Source: Athripsodes cinereus (taxonomy: Eukaryota > Arthropoda > Insecta > Trichoptera > Leptoceridae). Taken from it: a stretch of 64,000 nt of DNA. The notes under the pieces were generated by a model. It saw only the letters and a list, made by a program, of their open reading frames with translations. It had not been told where the DNA came from and ran no database searches. A program made the translations under genes and the position numbers. Of the stretch, positions 22,921 to 34,846 are shown one piece after another (the stretch's first letter is position 1; every line of letters begins with the position of its first letter). Location: assembly GCA_947579605.1 (NCBI GenBank), contig OX388317.1, positions 19,053,384-19,117,383 on the forward strand, read 5' to 3'.

Positions 22921-23952
22921 CATTTAATGTACAAATATATTCGAAGTGAATCTTCTTTATACGAATGGCCTATATGGTACATTATAATATAGTAGTTATA
23001 AAATGTTTAAATGGAAGAAAAACTATTTTTACTGTAATCCGTTACTTTTTGTGTATCCATATTTTTTCAGTCTATCAGCGGTATCAAAATTGTCTATAAA
23101 AATAATTTCTAACTTTATCCTAATTATGGAAACTACAGACTGTTTATCTCGTTTCGATCCAACCGAGAATCAAATCATGAAACTGCTACGATGCATTTCG
23201 AATGCACAAAGCGTAGCAAATAATTTGACTACATTTTAATACAACAGAAAGGTTAAAACAAAGCAAAACATATTAAATCCATGCCCTGTAGGTATGTCAG
23301 ATACATAATACATACTATTTATATCTATCTTCTTACGTGCAAACCGAACTCTTATAAAATATTTATGAAATTCAATTATCCAACCCTTGGCCGACAAATT
23401 CGACATTTTTTTTATCCTATTGACGATTTTATTTATCAGCAAAATACGATATTTTATTTTTTCCTTGTTTGGGGTACAATTTTATTTACTTGTTTATCTT
23501 ATTAATAATTCATAATGGTTAAAGCACACAGTAGATATTTTTATATAAAGCTCGTTCAGATTACGCGATCACAATTCTCTTCCGAATATCGTTTTTGAAT
23601 TTATATTCAAAACATCTTGTTATAGTAAATATTATGTAGGTACAGATGGTTCAATATTGACCAGACATTAAAAATATTGATAGCTTATTGAATCATCTGA
23701 ACATTTATGTCGAAGACTCTCATCGCCCAAAGAGTTTAATGTCTTTTGACCATTTTGCTATTTACTTTATGCATTTGTTTGTATAAGTATGCGGGTAGTT
23801 TTTTTGTTTGTTTGTTTGTTTACTTGGTCTGCGAGTCAAAGGAGTCAAAACTGCTTTCAAAAGGGAAATAAAAATCTTTAGGCGTCAACAAAAATTTACC
23901 TTTATGAAATCTCGTTCAAGTGGGGTAATCAGTAGGCTTCGGTTACTTATTG
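22921..23952. other. No gene; includes (GTTT)n at about 23800-23821
   Basis: Several 60-78 codon open frames occur on both strands at 23003-23505, typical of AT-rich noise. Confidence 0.45.
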
Positions 23953-24175
23953 CTAGCCTTCTTCTCTCCACTGCTGAGTATAAGCCTCTTTAAAATTTAT
24001 CCACGCTTTTCTATCTCGAACCACACAATGCCACTGTTTTCCCATCATCTGGACGATATCGTCAACCTATCTTTTTTGGGTCTTCCTACACTTCTCTTGT
24101 CCTCTCACGGCCTCCATTCAAGAATTATGGAAGTCCACCTGCCGTCCTCTCACCTTATCACATGACCAACCTATA
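23953..24175 (-). pseudogene. Family J: LINE C-terminus fragment
   Basis: After an in-frame stop, the minus strand reads VDDIVQMMGKQWHCVVRDRK, then an AWINFKEAYTQQWREEG stretch and stop at 23953-23955. It matches the plus-strand fragment at 35981-36118. Upstream frame-shifted residues (SVGRPKK) complete the usual 'GRPkkRWvDDI' LINE motif. Confidence 0.7.
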
Positions 24176-24214
24176 ACCATTTCAACTTGGAAACTTTATC
24201 AAATAGAAAGCTAA

Positions 24215-24410
24215 CGGCGTGAAATAAGCAAGCAAGTAATCCTCTCCGCGTTAGTAAAAAGTAAGACATTCAAGATGACACTAAACACTAAATCGAAGAA
24301 GTAATTTATCTTATTCGTGATGTTTTAAGAAAAGTATCTGCCTTTTTAAGGATACTCGAAAACTAAGAAACAGAAAAGGGTAAGAAATCTATGCTGTCGA
24401 GACTCCAAAT
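24215..24410 (-). repeat. Family A element, diverged
   Basis: GCAAGTAATCCTCTCCGCGT, TAAGACATTCAAGATG and ATACTCGAAAACTAAG follow the family order. Confidence 0.55.
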
Positions 24411-26564
24411 AGTAAAACTCTTTGAACATGTAAGTTATGCATTAAGAAATTATTTTATTTGGACATTTTCTCGCTTGAATAAACATGATAAAGGGCTAAA
24501 ATATTCAAATAGAATTTCATTAATGGAGGAATCGAAATAAAATTTATTTATTATAAATCAATACGTTTTATAAACGGATGTATCTGTCTCTGTTTACAGA
24601 ATGTACTTCAGAGGGGATGCTTATTGGACGCTGAATATTTTTTCAGTTTTTCATATTATAAAGGTCAAGGTGCCTCGAACCCTTTTCATTTTACTAATGC
24701 AGGTTGTATGTACCTATATTGGTATTAAGTTTTATATTAATTTACTCTCTTTAATATATTGTGTAATCCTTGTTTTTCATCTTATGCCCTTATTGCGTAA
24801 GTTTATTGTGTTACATTTCGTACTACAATACATGTTATTTTAGTACATCGTGCCTTAATATGGGAAAAAGAACGATAAAAAGTGTCAAAAATCTGACTTC
24901 AATAATGTGCAAGCGACTTCTCACTAACCCATATTATTTGATTTGAATATGTGTTATTTTTGTCATCTTTTGCTTATTATGTTAATTCATAATGTCACAA
25001 TATGGCGGTTACATTACATACTCATTCAACGAGTAATTCAGTAGATATAAAACGCGTTGTGATGGGGGTCTAACTAAAAAAATACCGAAAACGGCATTGC
25101 ATAATAATTAATGCATGGACTTTTTCTAACGTATGTCATTTCATTGTGCTTCCATTGATATTGTGCTTCATAACATTTTTACGTCATGTTTTTTGATACA
25201 GTTTATTTAGTTAGAGAGAGGAGTAAGAAATATTGACCAGAAACAATCAATACCTAGTTCTTGACCTACCTAAATTGTTTGTGTATTTTGATAATATTTA
25301 CCCATTATGTGTGAGCGAGGTACTGTTGTTGTCAAGTCATATTGAATATTTTTTGTTGGAGCTGGCTGTTTTGCAATTTCTTTAGAAGCGCGAAAATGAA
25401 GTTGCCGACTTTGTACTTGAACTTATTGCCATAACCTCTAGTAATACAAAGTTTTACGAAAGTACATCTCTACTTAGAATTATTCAAATTGTAACATTAC
25501 AATTACGCACATATAAAATAAACTCACATTTGTGTTTCTAGTAAAAAGATAATAATAATTATCTAGACTCAACACGAGTATATAAATAAATAAAAAATGC
25601 ATTACAAACCTGCATAAGGTAAAAAATTATATATTTCTTTGAAAGATGCTTTTACCATTAAAATTTCATTACGATAATAAATAAACACTCCGCACTTAAG
25701 CCTAAGCTACTTTGGCAATGTAAACCAAATGATATTTTTGGAAAATGTCCAATTCCACTTTGTAGCCACCGATTTAGTAGCAGCAGAATCTGTCGCGTAG
25801 TTAAAGAATGCGCTTCTGTCTATTCCAATATTAGGAACTTTTTAAATGTAGCACGACTCTGTTTGAAAGAGGCAAGCTTTTAAGAATTCTAGAATAGCAA
25901 CTTTAATAAATCAGCAATGCCGTTGCTGAACTGATTCAAAATTCAGTCAAAACAAAATGTTCCTCCATACACGTACTTATTATTATGCATATAAGCATGT
26001 ACAACCTTCTTTTGCTAGATAGAGTGCCAACTTATTCATGTCCTTGCTCATATTTCTTAATTTCATACAGTTTCTCATGCATGATCTTTTAGAATATGCC
26101 CTACAATTGTCCATTTTATAAAATCTGGTCTACTTAATCTAGTGATTTGATCCACAGGGGATCCAGATTTCCTAGCAGCTTGACCACATCGTTTAATATT
26201 GTCTATTTATTTAAGTTCCAGTCTGCTAAATTGGTCTTCCACAATCTTGTTTTTTTTTCAATTTTCTCTTTCCTTTGCCAGTCTTTTCAGATTTTTATAC
26301 GTATTTTAAAACAAATCCTCCACCACTTGTCCTATGTAGATGTTTCGTAATTGGCCTCTGCAAACCTACCTTCGGTAATACCCTCGGCGATGATAATGAA
26401 TGATCTTAGTAAATAATTATGACTTAAATAATTAATTGTTTCTTAAAAATCACTAGAATGATTATCTATTGTAAATGCTTATATTTTAAGGAATTATTCT
26501 GTTTATGAGTAATAATCTACTGATTTTTCTCGCTTTAATTTTATTTTATTTTATGTTATATCTC
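24411..26564. other. No gene supported over about 2.1 kb
   Basis: An 80-codon hydrophobic frame at 24601-24843 follows an acceptor-like CTGTTTACAG, but it has no domain signature. At about 26150-26360 decayed, LINE-like but unplaceable sequence may be present. Confidence 0.4.
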
Positions 26565-26800
26565 ATAATTGCATGTATCTCATAAGTTGGGTAGTCAGAA
26601 AACAAGCTACATATAATAAACATGCAAGCTGTCCTATCCGTGCTTACAAAATTTAAAACATTCAGTGTGAGTGACAAATCTCATCGCTGAATTTAAGATG
26701 TCAATATCTTTATTTTTTTTTGTACACCTTGGTTTTAGAGTATATCTGAAAACTTCCGGAAAAGAGTAGAAACCAGTTTTTACCGGGTGTTCCAAACAAA
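26565..26800 (-). repeat. Family A element, near full length
   Basis: Contains AAGTTGGGTAGTCAGAAAAC, ATAATAAACATGCAAGCTGT, ATCGCTGAATTTAAGATGTC and TTTTACCGGGTGTTCC in order. Confidence 0.75.
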
Positions 26801-27184
26801 AATTATTTACACGCAACAATTTTTCAGGAATAATTTACACTAAAAACAACAAATCATGAAATATGTACGAGTAATCGTATAGACCGTTCTGAAATGTGTA
26901 AATGATTTTTTCATTCGTGTAAACATTAGCATCATAAAGCCATCCTTCATTTTCTTCGCATTTAATAAATAATAAATATCATAATAACCATATCATCCCT
27001 AGATATATATTCAACTGACATTAATTCAGTAAAGCCCTACTCACACAATGAAATATATATCATACTGGTCGCCAGCGATCAAGATATTCATTCTAAAAAG
27101 TTAGATGTTAAGTGAATTTCAGTGACTATACGTTTTTCAGTTCCAATACAATTTTTTTCTTGCAATAAAATGACGTTATTAATT
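26801..27184. other. No gene or clear repeat seen
   Basis: AT-rich sequence before an inverted LINE tail. Confidence 0.45.
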
Positions 27185-27305
27185 TTTATTTATTTATTTA
27201 TTTATTTTATTCTTTACTGTACATTGGTTACAATATTACATAGTGAAATAGTGGCATAAAAATAACAATTATAAATTCAATGTACAGAGGGCGAGTTTAT
27301 CGCTA
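27185..27305 (-). repeat. Family E LINE 3' tail
   Basis: Reverse copy: (TTTA)n, TTCTTTACTGTACATTGG, then GAGGGCGAGTTTATCGC. Confidence 0.7.
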
Positions 27306-27555
27306 AAAAAAAAAAAAATCAATCAGAGACGTGTAATAATTTTGTATGAAAATATATTTTATGCAGTATTTTATTGTCAAATAATTAGATACGAGTATTT
27401 CTAATCAGTGAGCATTCAAAACAATGTTTAAACGTGAGATTCTACATATTGCTTGTTTATGGTCTTAATGTGTATATATATTTTTTATTTTTATTCCTAC
27501 TATTTCTGTTAATATATATGTTTGTATGTTTCATTCATTTTAATTTAAATAATCG

Positions 27556-27665
27556 GATTAGTTGGATGACATTGCATTCAAAAGTAAGCTCGCCCTCTGT
27601 ACATTGAACTGTAGTTTTAACTGATATTTTTATAATACCTATTTTGTATTGATTTGGTTACAATA
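27556..27665 (+). repeat. Family E LINE 3' tail, diverged
   Basis: GGATTAGTTGGATGACATTG start and AAGCTCGCCCTCTGTACATT middle. Confidence 0.6.
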
Positions 27666-27779
27666 TTGCAAATCAATACAGTATTCTTGTGAATTAAATT
27701 AATCAGTTAATTTTATTAAAACATATTAAATATCAGTCTAAATGCAATTTTAACATTTTTTGATATCGTAACAAACAAC

Positions 27780-27907
27780 TGGGTCTGGGTGTTACATGTA
27801 TTTGTGTTTAGCGCATTGTATATGTGTATCGCCGTGTTGGTACCCATAATACAAGATTCATATCTTAGTTTGGGACTAGCTCGGTCTGTGTGAAAAAAAA
27901 AAAAAAA
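27780..27907 (+). repeat. Family B SINE, 3' part with poly(A)
   Basis: GGTCTGGGTGTTACATGTA, GTACCCATAATACAAGATTC and CTAGCTCGGTCTGTGTG, then a 15-base A tract. Confidence 0.8.
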
Positions 27908-28599
27908 TTAATCACAAACATGTTAATATATTATTTTGCAAAGTTTACACGACTCATTTCGAAGGTAAATGACAAATTATTACATCACGAATTTTATTGT
28001 GTGAATGGAGCTTAAGAAGGCAACATTTCACCCATTTTCACCGCTTTGTATGTACTGAAATATGTTTTTATTATTCAAAACATTTCAACTTGTTATTTGT
28101 GCCGCTTGCTTGTTGTATAGTACAAGTATGTCCTAATATAAATATTTTACAACACTACTACTATTGTAGGCACAACTAGATTCTGTTCTATTCTATTCTA
28201 TCTATGTTTGCTGAATATGAAATACTTATCCGGTTTTATTGTTCGAACCTTGTTCGGTTATATTATCCGAACAATATCCGGTTTAATTTAACTACCCGAC
28301 TTGAGACCCAACAATATTAAGTCATAATATGATATCTCACCAAGGAAAAATGTCACAAAAGAATCGAATTTAGGTTTGGATGTAGATGAAGGGAGATCCA
28401 ATATTTTTTTTTCTTGTTAATGTATGTTTGTTAACTGATAATTCCAAGCCAGTACAATAACGGTAAGTTGGTGTGAGTTTATTGTTGTTGTGTGAAATAC
28501 ATTTTATTTTACCCACTAATAATTATTTAACACCTTGTCATACTCCATACAAAATAATTAATTCTTTAACCTAAATGCGTCATAATAATGGCCGAAAAT
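27908..28599. other. No gene; TCCGGTT-rich words from about 28230
   Basis: The words TTATCCGG, CCGAACAATATCCGG recur at 28230-28290, resembling the tandem region that follows and hAT-like 'TATCCG' elements near 60800 and 63700. Confidence 0.4.
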
Positions 28600-29145
28600 C
28601 CGGTTTCCTGTAGACGACCGACTATTTGGTTTAAAATCTAATCACTCTCCGTTTTTTTCTTGTTATTCAAAATTTTTAAATGTTTCTTTTAGATATTTTT
28701 GCTATTGTAAATATTGTTTTAAAAATTTCATCCTACACTGAGAGCATAACAGCTTTTGGCCAAGGCGATCTTAGCAGAAAAAAAATATAAAACAAAATTA
28801 AAAAACAATATTGCTACCCGGTATAAAATTTGATCATTATTCGTTTGATGACTAATATGCATGAACTTATTGTTTTTTTTTTATTTTCAAATTGTTTTGC
28901 CAGTTATTATTTTTTCCGGTTTCATCGCTACTTTGCAGTAAGCATTTGTTATTTTAAATTTAACAAATTGTTTTAGCAGATATCCAGCCATCCGGGTTAG
29001 AATGCAGTTTAATTAAGTACTATAAGTAGAATTTCATTTGTTTTTCTAAATTATCAAAATTGTTTCGTTAGAATCCGGTTATCCGGTTTAGAATCTGCTC
29101 ACTATCTACTTGTTGTTCTAAATATTGCAAATTGTTTTGTTACAG
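28600..29145 (+). repeat. Diverged tandem repeats ending in splice-acceptor-like sequence
   Basis: Three copies end CAAATTGTTTTGCCAG (to 28903), CAAATTGTTTTAGCAG (to 28979) and AAAATTGTTTCGTTAG (to 29071), spaced 76 and 92 bases. The true acceptor of the CUB exon, CAAATTGTTTTGTTACAG, ends at 29145, a further 74 bases on. ATCCGGTT words precede several copies. The functional 3' splice site thus appears to be the last unit of the array. Confidence 0.7.
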
Positions 29146-29305
29146 AATTGTTTGTCACTGACGGGGACAAGGTATCAGGCACCATGTGTGATTACGAATT
29201 CATATCTGGGGAACACTCCAAACCGCAACATGGCAAGTTCTACAGTCCAAGATACCCATCCAGCTATCCCAAAAATGTAGGATGCTCATACAGATTCAGA
29301 GCGAG
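29146..29305 (+). CDS. CUB-domain protein gene, first exon in window
   Basis: A 160-nt exon bounded by TTGTTTTGTTACAG and GAG|GTAAG. It starts with two bases completing a codon (phase 1 intron before) and ends with two bases of a codon (phase 2 after). It encodes LFVTDGDKVSGTMCDYEF, then HGKFYSPRYPSSYPKN and CSYRFRA. This is the N-terminal half of a CUB domain: first Cys, the G.F.SP.YP..YP.N block, second Cys 32 residues later, then an aromatic strand. CUB domains are extracellular beta-sandwich binding modules. The sequence style recalls the arthropod 'suppressor of lurcher 1-like' CUB proteins, but tolloid- or neto-like proteins are not excluded. No signal peptide or start lies in the window, so earlier exons are upstream. 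Confidence 0.92.
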
Positions 29306-29814
29306 GTAAGAATATTTAATACTAACTACTTTACATTTCTAAGTTATATTTGTCAACAAAACACGTGTTCCTATATTGCAAGCAAATACTTCCTCTCTTT
29401 TTTATGTGTTTGGCGTTCTAAGCCAATAGATTCAATGGTAAATTTATCAGCCTCAGGCTGCATTGGTCGTCACGTCATGTAGGTCACCCCAATCAAGCTC
29501 AAAGCCATACAGAGGACATTTCACAATAATTGATTATGATTAATTGTCTGGCGTTGTGACTCAGTTGTGAGCCGCATTCACACTCAGATTAGAGGACAAA
29601 CCCCATCGTTGCATATGGTCTACACATTTTCCATGTCCAGTCTTTGTCTATGCCTTCCGTCTTTACCTTTAATGCTCTATTCCACAAAATAATAATTCTC
29701 AACCAACATTATAAGCATATTCTTAAGTAAAATGATGTTTTAAAATATGAAAAGATTATTCTGTCTTTTCTCACGTCTCAGTAGTAATAAACAATGATTG
29801 ATAAATGTTTAAAA

Positions 29815-29935
29815 TCACTCAAGCCAGCCTAGAGCCAATTCGTAAGCGTTGGGACGCCTTTCTCACTTCTTCCGATTAGATTTTACTCAATGTTGCATTG
29901 TGTAGACATGGTTTTCCAATCGAGGTTTCTGAATG
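29815..29935 (-). repeat. Family G element
   Basis: Reverse complement holds TTCAGAAACCTCGATTGGAA, ACAATGCAACATTGAG, TAATCGGAAGAAGTGAG and GCTTACGAATTGGCTC, colinear with 18649-18761. Confidence 0.7.
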
Positions 29936-30664
29936 ATTGATAAGTTAATATTAAATTCTGTTGTAGGCAGATTTATAGAAAAAAATCTCCAGCCGTTGAG
30001 CGATATAAATTATATAATATTTTAAAAAGTGACAGCATTCATTGAATAAATAAATAAATAAATATCTATAGGATAGGTACATGATGTTTTATAGTTCTTT
30101 CCTTTTACACAACTCTCAAAATCTTACAAAGAAAAAGAGTTATAAGAAACATATTATATTCCAGAAAAACCACCGCGAAAGTACTTAATTTAATGTCCGA
30201 ACTGCAGTAATTTATTTCCTTATACGTAATAAATAGTAAATCATTATTATTTTGTTTATGACATAAAGTTGCATATGGCCTACCTATGTCATAAATTTTA
30301 TTACCCATTCCTTGACTAAACATAACTGTTTATTTTTACTACACCTACAATCAAAACGTTTCCCTTAGTTCTTACAAAATACTATTACAACCAATAGCTG
30401 GTACTATTTCTTTTATTTCTACTTACTGTAAGCACAAGTATTACTGCTATTCGTCATAGTATAAAAATAACTGTAGTGAAAACATCGAAAGGGAGACCAA
30501 CGAAAAATGTTGTTATATAAATAAATCAATTATTTTGTTTGTTTATATAAATAAATTCATCGCAAAGTTCTCAGAATGGCATCAATCGAACACTTTAATT
30601 TTGTTTAACTTTATTTTTTTTTTAAGTGACATGTAAAAAGCAGGTAAGTTCGTAGATAAAAAAG

Positions 30665-30790
30665 TAATAAAAGAGATCACGCATTTGTGATAAACTTGCC
30701 CTCTGTATATATTTTGTATTTAATGTTAATGTACATCTGCTGAGCCATTGTTTGTAATCAATATAATATAGTAAAGAATGAAGGAAAAAA
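30665..30790 (+). repeat. Family E LINE 3' tail
   Basis: AGAGATCACGCATTTGTGAT, AACTTGCCCTCTGTATA and AGTAAAGAATGAAGG. Confidence 0.65.
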
Positions 30791-32007
30791 TAACGAAATA
30801 AAATATATTATTCCATATTCAATTCTGCAACAAAGTATGGCTCATTTAGTACAAGATAAGTCTGCATAATTTGCGGTTCCTTTTTATTCTTTCGAATCAT
30901 TTTCTTTGAATGAAATATTGAAAAATTGTCTTTTATTTGGTGATACAAATCATGAGCATTTCTTAAACTTTTCAATATAAGTATTATATTTTTATTGCAA
31001 TTAATTTGAAATATGTTCTTATTTGCTATTTAAGAAGAAAGATAAATAAATTATTAATTAAATGCTGAAAACACTTTTTGTTCCAATATCACGATAAAAT
31101 TATTGATAAGTGGGTCAGTTTATGAATAACATCCTTCATAGACAAATGCCGGGTGCGAATACTTGAAAAAAAAATAAAGAAAAATATAACTGAATTTCCC
31201 TTAAATCACATTACTTTATACAGCGTTTTGAGAAAGTAAGAATCAAAGAGGGAGAAAGAGAGGAATAAGAAGAGTATGGGATGAAATAAGGGTAAAATTT
31301 ATGATCTGTGACATGGTAGGAAAAAAAGTTCGAATTCTCGATTTTTTTTTATTCCCGTTCTATTTTTGAACAACAAGATTTATGTCCGTCCTCGATTTTC
31401 TTTTGTTATTAAATCAACCTTTGAAACCGATATTTTTGGGTTATGTTAAGATGTCAAATGCCTTCTTATAAACATTTCTTACTAAAATTATTATACACTT
31501 ATCTGCTTGAATTCAAATACAACCCTCTTGTAGAACAAAAAACCTTTTCGAAAAATAAACAAAGTAGATCTTGATCTTTAAATGTGAAATTCAAATCTTA
31601 GAATGTTAGCGTATCTATTTCGTTTAACTGAAAATCGTTTTTCATTGTTTTGCCGTATTTTTAAGTAGGAACTTACTTAACATTTCAAAATGATATTTTT
31701 AGATTTTCTCAAAAACAAAACACTGCATATTTTTCGTTTGAAATTGAATACATAAAATGTATTTTAACTTGTAGATTTATTCTCAATATTTAAATAAAAA
31801 TAACTTAAGGAAGGCAAGGTAATGAAATACTTATTTTGTTTGTGAACAAAATATCTTAAAGACATGAAAACGCTAATTGGAATTGAAAGTGTAAAAACCT
31901 AAATAGGTATACATGTTTTTTTTAAACTAAGTAGGCTTAAGAAAATATTCTCCGTATAGAGTTCGTATTTCGGGAAGTAGTGGACCCCGTAGGCTATGTA
32001 ATAGTGT

Positions 32008-32335
32008 AATAGTCCACTCCATTCTGTAAGTTTTCGAGCGATGAAGGGTGCTATTCATCCGGAAAGTTTTTTTTTAATTTGGAGTTACTCTTCTGGCTAC
32101 CCCACTTGTGAGATGGTATTGTGTAGTCAGTTGTAGTAGAAATCAAATTTACACAAATAATGTAAAAACATTTTACATCTTGAATTCAGCGGTGAGATTT
32201 TCCACCCATCGTGAATGCCTTAAATTATTTTTGCTGTGAAGAGGATAGCTTGTATGTTTATAAGATGCGGCTGGCCCGCTGGCTAACCTAGTTGTTGGAT
32301 ATTCTTACCATGTTAGTATAGTAGAAACAGTAGTA
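32008..32335 (+). repeat. Two family A copies in tandem
   Basis: First copy (32008-32125) has the head (CTCCATTCTGTAAGTTTTCG) joined to a tail (GGCTACCCCACTTGTGAGAT). The second (about 32160-32335) runs from AATTCAGCGGTGAGATTTTC to CTTACCATGTTAGTATAGTA. It ends 400 bp before the next exon. Confidence 0.75.
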
Positions 32336-32738
32336 CTTAGTAGGTTTTGAAAAGACTAATATTAGATTTTATTTTATTGACAAATACTTTTTGAACTCAC
32401 GTACATAATTTGAAGATGTCTGATTAGTTTTCTGTCCTTTGAGACATTTTGCTGTTTATCCTAAAACACTCATATGATGTTGAATTCACGATATAATAAA
32501 TATAACTAGTTTACGTTCATATACTTACCTATATTCTACAATTTCATATTAAATATTGAACAGCGAAAGAATTGCTTTCGCTAAGGTAAACGCTCACGTA
32601 AACATTGTTAGTCTATCTATAGTATTGTAAACCACTGCATTTTTTGTGTATTCCTAATTCAAATAATATTATAACGTTCTGTATTCAAAAACATCTTAGA
32701 ACAAAACTAACATTGTTCTGTTGGCTTGTTTGTTTCAG

Positions 32739-32798
32739 GTTAAGAGAAAGAATACGTATAGTATTTGAAGAAATTACACTTCAGAAAGGAGATATAAG
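32739..32798 (+). CDS. CUB-domain protein gene, second exon in window
   Basis: A 60-nt exon between TTGTTTGTTTCAG and AAG|GTAAG. One base completes the Arg codon begun in the previous exon; two bases start the next (phase 2 on both sides). It encodes LRERIRIVFEEITLQKGDI, the central strands of the CUB domain. The Glu pair in FEE lies where calcium-binding CUB domains keep an acidic ligand. The reading frame joins exactly to the exon at 56696, giving Ser-Cys-Leu-Asn. Confidence 0.92.
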
Positions 32799-33017
32799 GT
32801 AAGAAGAATATTATTTTTATTCATTTTTTAATTATGGGCACCTAGATTAAAGTTTTTTTTTACATGACTAATAAGAATAATAAATGAGTTTGCCATGAAT
32901 TTCTAAATCATCAAATCGATTTTAAGTTAAATACTAACACAATGTTTTTATCCATAATAGAATTTGTTGTTCTTGTTGTGGATGAGAATTTTAGTCTTTT
33001 TTGTATTGAATAATTTG

Positions 33018-33067
33018 TAAAAGGCTCACGTCATGGATATGTAAATGAATATATAAATAAATAATTA
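33018..33067 (+). repeat. Family I LINE-like tail
   Basis: AAAGGCTCACGTCATGGATA then AATAAATAATTA, matching 45253-45295 (AAAGGCTAACGCCGTGAATA). Confidence 0.5.
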
Positions 33068-33216
33068 AATTTATTAGTTCCCAATTTGTTTTGATTTTTA
33101 TTCTGAACGCAAAATAAATTATTGTCTATTTTCATATCAGATTATTAGAAGAAATAATATAGTTTCGGACATATCTACATTATTTTAAAGTTTAATATTT
33201 ATGATATTTAGTTTAT
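33068..33216 (+). repeat. 149-bp duplication, copy 1
   Basis: Matches 34403-34551 at 148 of 149 positions (one T/C difference near 33142). No TIR, poly(A) or target duplication of its own, so it looks like a segmental copy rather than a transposon. Confidence 0.95.
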
Positions 33217-33569
33217 ATGTACAGTCTACATAAGGTCACATTCAACCGAATATTCCATGAATGTGGTTTAATAATAGGAATATATATTCTATTGGATTTT
33301 TATCCGTTGAACAAACTTTTTTATAATAAGACAATGATCTTGCACTAACCAGTCATGTGTTGGTTGTCTAGTCGCTTTGTCTAGGTACAATTTGTTGAGG
33401 TCAGAAGGATACTAACCCAAGACAATAATAATTGTACGTAAGCGATAAATCATTGTGGTTGGAGACTAGCGTGACAAGTAAAGGCGTAGAAAAAAATATG
33501 TAGATTATATTGCTATTAAAGAAACATATTATTTTTCTTTACTGTAGTTACTTACCTATACTTCTTTTG

Positions 33570-33690
33570 CCCCTTAATGCACCTTTCGGACGCAAAAGAA
33601 AGAAATTTGCATCCTACAGACAGAGCGGTTCAATTCACCTTAGTAAAGTCATTCCTGACTCTTTGATATCGCTGTTATAGGAACGATTTA
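33570..33690 (-). repeat. Possible family F LINE scrap
   Basis: CATTCCTGACTCTTTGATAT followed by GCTGTTATAGGAACG parallels 54695-54735 (CGATATCTTTGTCATAGGAA). Confidence 0.45.
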
Positions 33691-33744
33691 TTAACAAATT
33701 AGGTAAGGCGAGAATCGAATGTCTTGAGTATATGTAATTCGGTA

Positions 33745-33895
33745 AACGGTCTGGGTGTTACATGTATATATGTGTGTAGTACATTCTATATGTGTGTATC
33801 GTCGCGTTAGTACCCATAATACAAGATTCACATCTTATTTTGGGACTAGCTCGATCTCTGTGAATTGTCTATGTATTAAAAAAAAATAAGATAAA
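33745..33895 (+). repeat. Family B SINE, 3' part
   Basis: GGTCTGGGTGTTACATGTAT, GTCGCGTTAGTACCCATAAT and GGGACTAGCTCGATCTCTGT, then A-rich tail. Confidence 0.8.
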
Positions 33896-34239
33896 TTGCT
33901 GAATAAGTTGCGATGATTTGGACTTTGAAAAAATGATAAAAATGTATGCATATCTGAAAAAATGTGATTATTGAAAGTGTGGGTATCAAAGATATATGAT
34001 TGAATCAATTTTTAAAGACGATTGCATGTTGAGTAAATAAAATCGGTGTGCTTTCTTGATTGTGTGGATTAAAGGAATTAAATTACTTAAGCGTTTCACC
34101 ATCTTTGACTTGCATCTTAACGATGTAAGAGAGAAACATAGGTAAAATAGATATACTAATCAGCAAATCTATAAAGCACTACCTATGCGAATAAAAGTTC
34201 ACCAAACTGTTAATTGTGAAAATAACATCTATAAAGCAC

Positions 34240-34350
34240 ATTTCGCGAGAATGATGTGTTGTGGATTAGAACCGTCCAGGGCACTACCAAATAAGGTTAC
34301 TTTGTCTTTTCTAAGCCTTATATGATAGTTTCATGTGTTAAATTCTGCCA
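34240..34350 (+). repeat. Family D SINE, 3' part
   Basis: AACCGTCCAGGGCACTACCA, TTTGTCTTTTCTAAGCCTTA and TAGTTTCATGTGTTAAAT align with 22060-22145. Confidence 0.7.
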
Positions 34351-34351
34351 T

Positions 34352-34846
34352 GCCATAATTCTGTTTAAATAATAATACAAACAATAATTGTATTATCTTA
34401 TCAATTTATTAGTTCCCAATTTGTTTTGATTTTTATTCTGAACGCAAAATAAATTATTGTCTATTTTCATATCAGACTATTAGAAGAAATAATATAGTTT
34501 CGGACATATCTACATTATTTTAAAGTTTAATATTTATGATATTTAGTTTATGTGTTAAATTTACATGTGTGAAAAATTATTTGCAATACCCTCTATGTAC
34601 TTATTCCTTTGTTCAAATATGTATGTATAATACATAAGTAATAATAATAAACCTTTATTAAAAAAAAAAAACAAAAACAATATTCGAACAAATTCAGTAC
34701 AATATAATTTAAAATAAACAATATTTTGTTAAATGGCGGACTTGTTGTGAGAGCAACGTCTTTCCAAATTCCAGCTAACCAAATCAGCCATAATTCTGTT
34801 TAAATAATAATACAAACAATAATTGTATTATCTTATCAATTTATTA
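34352..34846. repeat. Insertion bounded by perfect 60-bp direct repeats
   Basis: 34352-34411 and 34787-34846 are identical 60-mers starting GCCATAATTCTGTTTAAATA. Between them lie the second copy of the 149-bp duplication (34403-34551), a piece resembling the end of SINE D (34543-34575) and a minus-strand LINE tail (34630-34786). The 149-bp copy overlaps the first 60-mer by AATTTATTA. Confidence 0.9.
34630..34786 (-). repeat. Jockey-like LINE 3' end
   Basis: Minus strand reads GGTTAGCTGGAATTTGGAAA, then AAGTCCGCCATTTAAC and ends AATAAAGGTTTATTATTATT. This is the common 3' UTR layout of lepidopteran jockey-type LINEs. Its inner end abuts the second 60-bp repeat exactly. Confidence 0.65.

Larger units (their letters stand above)
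29306..32738 (+). other. Intron of the CUB gene, 3433 bp, phase 2
   Basis: GT at 29306 and AG at 32737-32738. Holds a family G copy, a family E tail and tandem family A copies; nothing else recognised in 29465-29814, 29936-30664 and 30790-32007. Sequence at about 29480-29680 looks LINE-derived (AAGCCATACAGAGGACA) but cannot be assigned. Confidence 0.85.

Noticed and set aside
24601..24843. 80-codon hydrophobic frame after an acceptor-like CTGTTTACAG
   Set aside because: No domain, no clear donor, and composition typical of AT-rich noise with Phe/Ile/Leu bias.
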